The notes under the pieces: model-generated
What the model was told of the DNA's origin: nothing
Databases searched by the model: none
Seen by the model: the letters and a program-made list of their open reading frames with translations, nothing else
In this document: positions 57,374 through 64,000 of the stretch, in pieces
Position numbering within the stretch: position 1 is the first letter of the stretch
How the letters are laid out: each line of letters starts with the position of its first letter
Made by a program: the position numbers and the translations under genes
DNA from: Cruorifilaria tuberocauda
Lineage: Eukaryota; Nematoda; Chromadorea; Rhabditida; Onchocercidae
DNA length: 64,000 bases
Assembly: GCA_013365365.1 (NCBI GenBank)
Contig: JABVXU010000031.1
Span: 62,001-126,000, forward strand
Direction of reading: 5' to 3'

Positions 57374-58548
57374 TCAAGATTAAGCTGCGGTATCCGTAAA
57401 CAGCTTGTTGATGAAGTAGCATTGCCTGTCACTGATAAAAAGTTTCAATACCCTGCTAACATTTTTCAAAAGCATACGAAAACTGATGAAAGTTGGATCA
57501 ATATTTGTTGCTAAATTTAGAAATTGAATGTTAGACTTCAACCAATGCATTAGGTGCCAGATGTTGAATTTTCGGCGGTGATATTGCCACTCCCTATGAA
57601 TGGTGAACACTAATCTTCTATCCATATCGGTACCAACGACATTTTGATCTTAAAATGATATGTTTTGTTCGATTGCTTCAAGTTTATGATTGATAGTTAA
57701 ATGGATATTGCCGTGTAAATGGGAATAAACAGAAAGCGAGTACTGAATATTTGAATGGATCGTTGATAAAAGTCAATTAATTTCTTCTTCCTTACTTCAG
57801 TACCATCGTAAACTTGAAAGTGATTGAATGAAATTTGAAAAATAAGCGAAAAGTTATGTGGGATGTGATGTTCCTTTCAATCGCTCTAACTCTCAATCAA
57901 CTAATCCATCTTTCTAATGATCTGATCGATGCATGAGACAAAAGTCAAGTGATTACACTTAAATGCAAGAGATTTTTGTAAATGCACATATGGAATGAAA
58001 TATTAATATTTGTCCTTAACAGCAGAATTTTTAGACATGAATGATTTTAGGATGGAAAGATGAAATAGAAGTTGAAAGCGAAGAAATAAAAATGAGCGAA
58101 AGCAAAAATTGAAAAGATGAATGATGATTTACAATACTGTACATTTTAAGAGAGGAAGAACTGACAAGCAATTCATTTAGCAGAACTCATTTTCATTCAA
58201 GTAATTATACTTGGAATTGAGATTACTCAATTTGATAGATGTATAGCAGCTTTATCCATCAGATCAGATTATTCAAGCTCCTGAATTGGAAATAATATCA
58301 AACTTTTATGATTCTTTTTCATCTTGAAAATTCAAATTAGAAGTAGCTTTGCTTTTGTTGAAATGAAAAATGAATTGCCATGGATGAAATGGTACATCGC
58401 ATCTCAACGATATCCTCCATCCCTGCATTTCTGTCCGAGTTGGACAGAAGACCAGAAGTCTTTTCTTCAGCCGAACTGTTTAATGACAAATGATTGATAT
58501 AAGGATGAGATGACATTGTGGTGGACAGAGTGAAAAGCTTCTCTGTCC

Positions 58549-58577
58549 CTCTCTCTCTCCCTCTCTCTCTCTCTCTA
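58549..58577. repeat. (CT)n microsatellite
   Basis: About 29 bases of CT with one CC interruption. Confidence 0.95.
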
Positions 58578-59185
58578 TCGATAGTACCAGAAGATAGACC
58601 TCTTCCACTACATTTCATTTACTTCATACTATTCTTTGATTCTTAATAGATAACATTTTATTTCCGTTCTGACATGGAAACAAAAATTTCTCTCTTTCAT
58701 TTCCTTTTTTGTCTACTAAAACTTTTCAATTATTTTTACATCATCGAGTATCCGATACGTCATTTTGACTACTTCAATCAGGCGGCATATGCAGAAAATT
58801 TGAAATCAGTCGCTCAGTTTATTTGCACATTTTGCAGAATGTACAAATAAAAATTTCAAAATTTAACAAATGAACGTTTACTTTTCTCTCAGATAGCTCA
58901 TCTTTCCCCTTAGATAGTTTTTATTTCTAGAAATTCCCAAAATGTAATTAGTCGTCATAAAATTTCGCAAATAATTAGAAGTATATCGCGACGATTGCGG
59001 AAAAGTAAAATTAACTTCTTTTTTTTTTCAAAAATCTTGACATAAACCGTTTCTCTCTTTTCCGGAATCTTTGATCATTTAAACAAACAATCATCATTAG
59101 CCATTCCTGATGTTCCTCCTCATTTATTAGCTTTTTTCCGGACTATGCTTCTTTTGTGTACCAATGTCCATCGGCATATATCGAC

Positions 59186-59202
59186 CGATCGATCGATCGA
59201 TG
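59186..59202. repeat. (ATCG)n short tandem repeat
   Basis: Four copies of a self-complementary tetramer, able to form a cruciform on paper. Confidence 0.9.
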
Positions 59203-60544
59203 AAGTGAAGAGAACTGGGGGGCAGTTTGACAAAGGTCAACAGCCATTGGTTAGTGGACAAGTGTGACCCATTGAAAATGCTTGCTAAGAGAATTGCTCA
59301 TTTCTTTCTATTATGTTTGTCCGATTATTTACGTTTGAATTTTGGGAAGTTCATGCATTCTCTTTTATCTTAATTTCTGTTTGCAATTTTAGAAATCTTT
59401 TTGTTTAATAATTTTTCATGAAATTTTTAAATTGCAATGGCATTTCATAATTGCATAGATAGATTTCGCATAGTAATAATCATCATTTATTTCAATCATA
59501 CAAATTCCATGATAGGTAAAGAAGATTTGAAATGTTTTGAAATGGATTTGAAAAATCGATGCTTATACTATAATCATTAGGTTCGCATACTTTTTTCTGA
59601 TCTCACTACTTACTTTACAATTACTTTCTTTAGGTATCTTTTATATGACATTTCTCAAGTTTCAACCGAATCAAATTAATTTAATGAAATTTGGATTTTT
59701 TTAGAATGAATATATCAAGAATTTAACAGATTGGTAGGTAAACTGATTTCTGATTAAATTTCATATCATAGTTAGAAGAAAGTATTACGCCGACGTTTAC
59801 ATAGTGCTGGCTATAATTGTTTCCGCATTAAAAGGCATGACATTTTTGCGATTTCCAACACTTATATTTTTATTTGAAATAATTTGGAATTTAAATACTT
59901 AAAATTGGAATCGTTTAACTACTTCGAATCATTCTACTGGAAATAAGTCAAGCTTCTGTTGTTGATAGATTTTTTTATTCGAAGGCTTTATTTTTTATCA
60001 AAATACAACGAACTATACAATTCTTCACTCCAACTTGATATATCGTTGTGTTTTTTTCTTGCTATTTATTAACTTGACAAAATAGGAAGAAAAAAATTGG
60101 AGAGATAGTTTCTTTTGGAATAATTTTTTATCTAAACTGTTAATCGCTTTTGGAATTTAGCCGTCTTAAAATGGCTTCAATTTATTTTAGTTTTCAATTA
60201 ATTTTGAATTCTAGCAATTTTTTTTTATTTGCTTACTGAAAATTGAAGTTATTTGTATCGAATAAAACGTTCTCTTTAGTCAGTAACATACAGAAAAGTT
60301 ACTGTCAAAATTTACAGATTATCAGATGCATGGAGTTTAGAAACTCGTTTTCTTATAAATTTTGCTAATTTTGTTTTATTTTTTAATTTATTTTATACTA
60401 GGAACGTGTTATTTTTTTACATGTAAACTGCTTGTGTTCTATAAAATAACTATTGTTAAATTTGATATATGTTCAGAATATATCTACTAAAATTAAAATT
60501 TTTTGACTAAACATTCAATTTAAATTCTGATTTAACTGTTGAAA

Positions 60545-60551
60545 TTTCCAG
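60545..60551 (+). other. Putative trans-splice acceptor before the innexin
   Basis: TTTCCAG ends 15 bases upstream of the innexin ATG. It may equally be the acceptor of a 5' UTR intron. Confidence 0.45.
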
Positions 60552-60566
60552 ATTACTTAAGCGAAA

Positions 60567-63500
60567 ATGATTGGTATTCCATTGATCTCAGAATATATCC
60601 AACGAGTAGTGAAACCACAGGTGGTTGCTGATCGAGTGGATTTTTTGAATTATTATGCAACATCTTTATTATTAGCTTTAGTGGCATTAGCCATCTCAGC
60701 AAAACAGTATTTCGGTTCACCAATTCAGTGTTGGGTACCTATGGAATTTCGGGGTAAATTTTGCACCAAATTTTATTTGTTCGCTTAATTATGTATTTCA
60801 AAAAAAAGCGAAAGTCGAGAATGTCACTTTGAAAAATTCTTTTTCAGGTGGTTGGGAAAAATACGCAGAGAATTATTGCTTTATTCAGAATTCATATTAT
60901 ATCCCGTTTACGGATCAGATACCAGATGAACTGAATGAACGGAAAGATCAGATCAGCTATTATCGAGTACTAACACTCTCTTTGACTATTTTTTTTGAAA
61001 TAAAGGAGAGAAAATTGAGTAATTTACTGTATTCGGGAATTGCTACTAATAAATTAAATAATGGAAGAAAAAATAAGCATAACCTGAATTTATTACATTT
61101 CAGTGGGTGCCAATAGTATTAGCACTGCAAGCTTTAATGTTTTTTGCTCCGAACTATTTTTGGAATATTTTGTATAAAGAAACAGGTAATTTATCGGGAA
61201 TTTTTCTTTTTGTATAGAAATCAATTGCAATTTGACATTATTGATTTTTTATTATTAGCGTTTCACCTGTGCTTGTTTTTTCTTTTCAAATTAATACTCA
61301 TAATTCATTTCCGGAAAACGGAACCTTAATTTTTATGGAAGTGTAAATGATTATATTCATATCTATTTACTCTTTCTGTTATTTAATAATATGAAGCATA
61401 TGTTCTATTGATCCGAAATTTATGATTTTAAATGGATAGTTAGTTAAAGTTTGCATTGTTCTTTAATGACTGAAATAACTTTCATCATTTCATTATCTTT
61501 TTCAAAATTTTATAATTTTTCATTAAAAATTTCATCATCCTGAAATTTGATTCTAAATTTTTTATTAGCAATACAACCGCACGGAATAGTAAAAGAAGCT
61601 AAGAAATGTTCCGCTTTACACGGTCATAGTCGTGACGTAGAAATCCGTAATTTGGCCGAATATATCAGCGATACAGTATCAGTTTTCAACTCTCAAGAAA
61701 ATTTTAAAATGGTTAGATTTTTATGAACAATGATAACTCTTTTGGAAATTTTCACTTTTTCATGCATTTTAGAAATCTGAATGTCAATCAATGTATTTTA
61801 GGGTTGTTCTCGATCGGGCCGAAATGCCACAATTTTATATTTGCTAACTAAATTTTTTTACTTACTAAACATTATCGGTCAGATTTACATGTTGGATCAC
61901 TTCTTCGGCGGTGGCTATTTGCGATGGTGTTTTGAGGTACCGGCCAAGTTCCATTCCTAATTCTTGCTTTTCTTTTTTCATACCAAACAATTTCATGATT
62001 GGACTTATTCCACAATCGATAATACCACACAAAGCCACTGCCAATGGTGATATGAGATTTTTGACTATTGGATATTAGATTATGGTGATAATAGGTTTAT
62101 TATTTAGTAATAAAATCATTATCAACTATCCAAATAAGCGATTATTTAGGACAAAGTATTTGCTTACTGATATAACTTACGAAATTAACTATTTTAAAAT
62201 AATATTTTCTTGATCATAAGATTAAAAATGTGTTTTATAGACAATAACGGATATAATATCCGGAAAGGAATGGATAGAATCATCAATATTCCCACGTGTT
62301 ATTATGTGTGACTTTCAGGTTTAATTGTTTAGTTTTTTTTTTTAAATAATTTCATTTGAATATCTAAAATTTTATAATATTCAAAAATATCCTATCTGAA
62401 AATTAGTTTTTCGATTTCAGGTACGTCGTCTGGGCAATGTGCAACGTCACACTGTACAATGCGTCATTATGATGAATATGATCAATGAGAAATTTTACTT
62501 ATTTCTCTTGTTTTGGTTTATTTTCATAGGTATTTGCACGTTTATTAATTTTGCATACTATTTGTTTCTGATGTGCATATCAAGAGCACGGGCGCAATTA
62601 GTATTCTGGAATATTAACAAGCGCGAATGGAAGGTACACATTTGATATTTGTTTTTTACTGTTTTTCTTTATCGGACAAATAGTAGTTTTGCTTGTTACT
62701 TTGTCAATTCGATGTTTGATTAGGAAACTTAAATTTATTACTTTTATAAAGTATGACTTAAGTAAATAGCATTTTTAATCTTAATACTTTGTATTTAGCT
62801 GTTCTATTTGGTATTCTATTTTCAAATCGACGTATTTAATTTTAATAATAAGATTAAAAGAGAAATGGAAATTTTCGATGGTCCAAATGAATTTCGATAT
62901 CAGTTAATTTAGTTTTATGTTTAGCTATGTGGATTTCATGGTGATGATATGAAGCGTTTCGTCGAAGATTTCCTTCGACCTGATGGTGTACTGCTGTTGA
63001 AATTTATTAGTGAACATGTCGATGCCAGGATATCTCGGGATCTTGTTAACGAGTTAATCCGAATTTATTCAAAACAGGTTAGATTTTTGTTATTTTTCTT
63101 TCTGTTAAACAGAGTCAGTTATTTTACAACAAAATTGGTGCAAAACATTGCTTCAGTTCTACAAAATCGAAGTTTTTCAAAATGGAAGTTTAATTTTATT
63201 TAAACTAGTATGAATTTCAACAATTTTTTCATTTTTGTTTACAGCAAAACATATCCATCGAGAATGACAGCAAGCAAACGTCAAGTGTATCCTCAGATGA
63301 TAAGGCACTACTGATCAACAGCAAAACCAATAAACGGTATTATGGAAATTTCGGGAAAAATATTAAGGTTTCACTTTCATCCATATCCAATCTTAACGGT
63401 TATGCTTGAACTGCACTTAGTTTCTTTGCTAAAATTCCCGTATATTAAAATTTTTTTCAACATTTGTTAGATTTCATAAATTAAAAGAATAATTTTGATT

Positions 63501-63763
63501 TTGTTTGGAAGTGGAAATTAGCCTTTTTCCAGTCTGTTTACTCTTCGAAAAACAATATACCAATACCAAGTCAAATGTCGCACTCACCGCTGTGTACCAC
63601 TGGCTACGAAAGCGCACCTGTCCTAGAAGATTTTGTTGATGCAACTCTACCTATTCGATCAATGGCACGTGCTCGAATCGCAGCCTCTCAGAATCACTCC
63701 GTCGAGAATGTCTATGGTAGTCCTGGATCACAACTGCGACAGAATACACCCACCGAAGTTTAA
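60567..63763 (+). CDS. Innexin gap-junction protein
   Basis: Exons: 60567-60753, 60848-60966, 61104-61185, 61569-61711, 61802-61936, 62241-62318, 62421-62633, 62925-63077, 63245-63367, 63533-63763 (TAA); 487 aa with consistent phases. Four membrane segments are visible: around FLNYYATSLLLALVALAI, WVPIVLALQALMFF, TILYLLTKFFYLLNII and FYLFLLFWFIFIGICTFI. Extracellular loop 1 keeps the paired cysteines (IQCWVP... and ENYCFIQN), loop 2 has RWCFE and VIMCDFQ, and the block VRRLGNVQRHTVQCV is typical of nematode innexins. The family signature YYQW reads YYRW here, at the exon 2/3 join. The C-terminal tail after residue ~400 is Ser-rich and encoded by two extra exons. Innexins form hexameric or octameric hemichannels that pair into gap junctions. 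Which paralogue this is cannot be decided from memory. Confidence 0.93.
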
Positions 63764-64000
63764 ACTTTTCATACTGTTGATGATTGATTTTTGTTTATCG
63801 ATTGTTTCTTGGGAAATGAATAAGTGCTTAGAAATGAATTTCGTTTAGGTGAAGCATAGCATTCATTGATTTCAAGCGAATTCTTTAAATGTATCAGTAG
63901 AAGAACGTTTCAAAATGATGAGAAACTCAAAATATTCATTGAAATATTTTAATTTGAAACAGAAAAAGAAGCGATAAATTGTCAGATAGAAATTGACTGA

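Larger units (their letters stand above)
57374..60566. other. Intergenic region between neuropeptide and innexin genes
   Basis: About 3.2 kb with no supported gene. It contains a CT microsatellite and a short ATCG run. A minus-strand frame 58618-58337 reads through the CT repeat and is probably not coding. Confidence 0.6.

Noticed and set aside
58337..58618. 93-codon minus-strand frame with Arg-Glu repeats
   Set aside because: The Arg-Glu part is the CT microsatellite read on the other strand; the rest has no homology or exon boundaries.

Overview
The window is AT-rich eukaryotic DNA with short exons, compact GT-AG introns (many under 400 bp) and 3' splice sites of the TTTCAG type. Several start codons lie 0-25 bases after a TTTCAG/TTCTAG site, which is the expected look of spliced-leader trans-splicing. 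Together with an RXR-type receptor, which C. elegans lacks but filarial worms have, and an RPamide (nlp-2/22/23-type) neuropeptide, this points to a nematode, most likely a filarial parasite. The species cannot be named from the sequence alone.

Layout. 1-2712 (+): 3' part of a Ca2+-binding mitochondrial ATP-Mg/Pi carrier (SCaMC family). 3924-9229 (+): NELF-E-like subunit of the negative elongation factor. 12415-18722 (+): retinoid X receptor. 19508-22567 (-): mitochondrial enoyl-ACP/CoA reductase (MECR). 22951-23192 (-): small unidentified gene remnant with an apparent one-base frameshift, about 380 bp upstream of MECR on the same strand. 23.2-41.6 kb: an 18 kb stretch with no recognisable coding gene, broken by two GC-richer, simple-repeat-rich islands (about 28.5-29.6 and 33.9-35.3 kb). 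41618-44191 (+): divergent spermidine-synthase-like methyltransferase-fold protein. 46071-47088 (+): short PIG-F. 47291-50867 (+): NPRL2, only 202 bp behind PIG-F and so possibly in one operon. 52253-53332 (-): intronless NAD-dependent glycerol-3-phosphate dehydrogenase, a likely retrocopy. 56459-57373 (+): RPamide neuropeptide precursor. 60567-63763 (+): innexin.

The genes are mostly unrelated housekeeping and signalling genes. All exon joins below were worked out by hand from reading frame, splice dinucleotides and family alignment from memory; none was tested against transcripts. The points most worth a second look are: the NELF-E gene (C. elegans is held to lack NELF), an exon fragment copied into one of its introns, a 98-bp perfect repeat shared by introns of two neighbouring genes, an NPRL2 exon whose 3' splice site reads AT instead of AG, a GC-AG intron in MECR, an RXR whose AF-2 helix has lost its conserved glutamate, and a retrocopied GPDH with an altered NAD-binding glycine motif.
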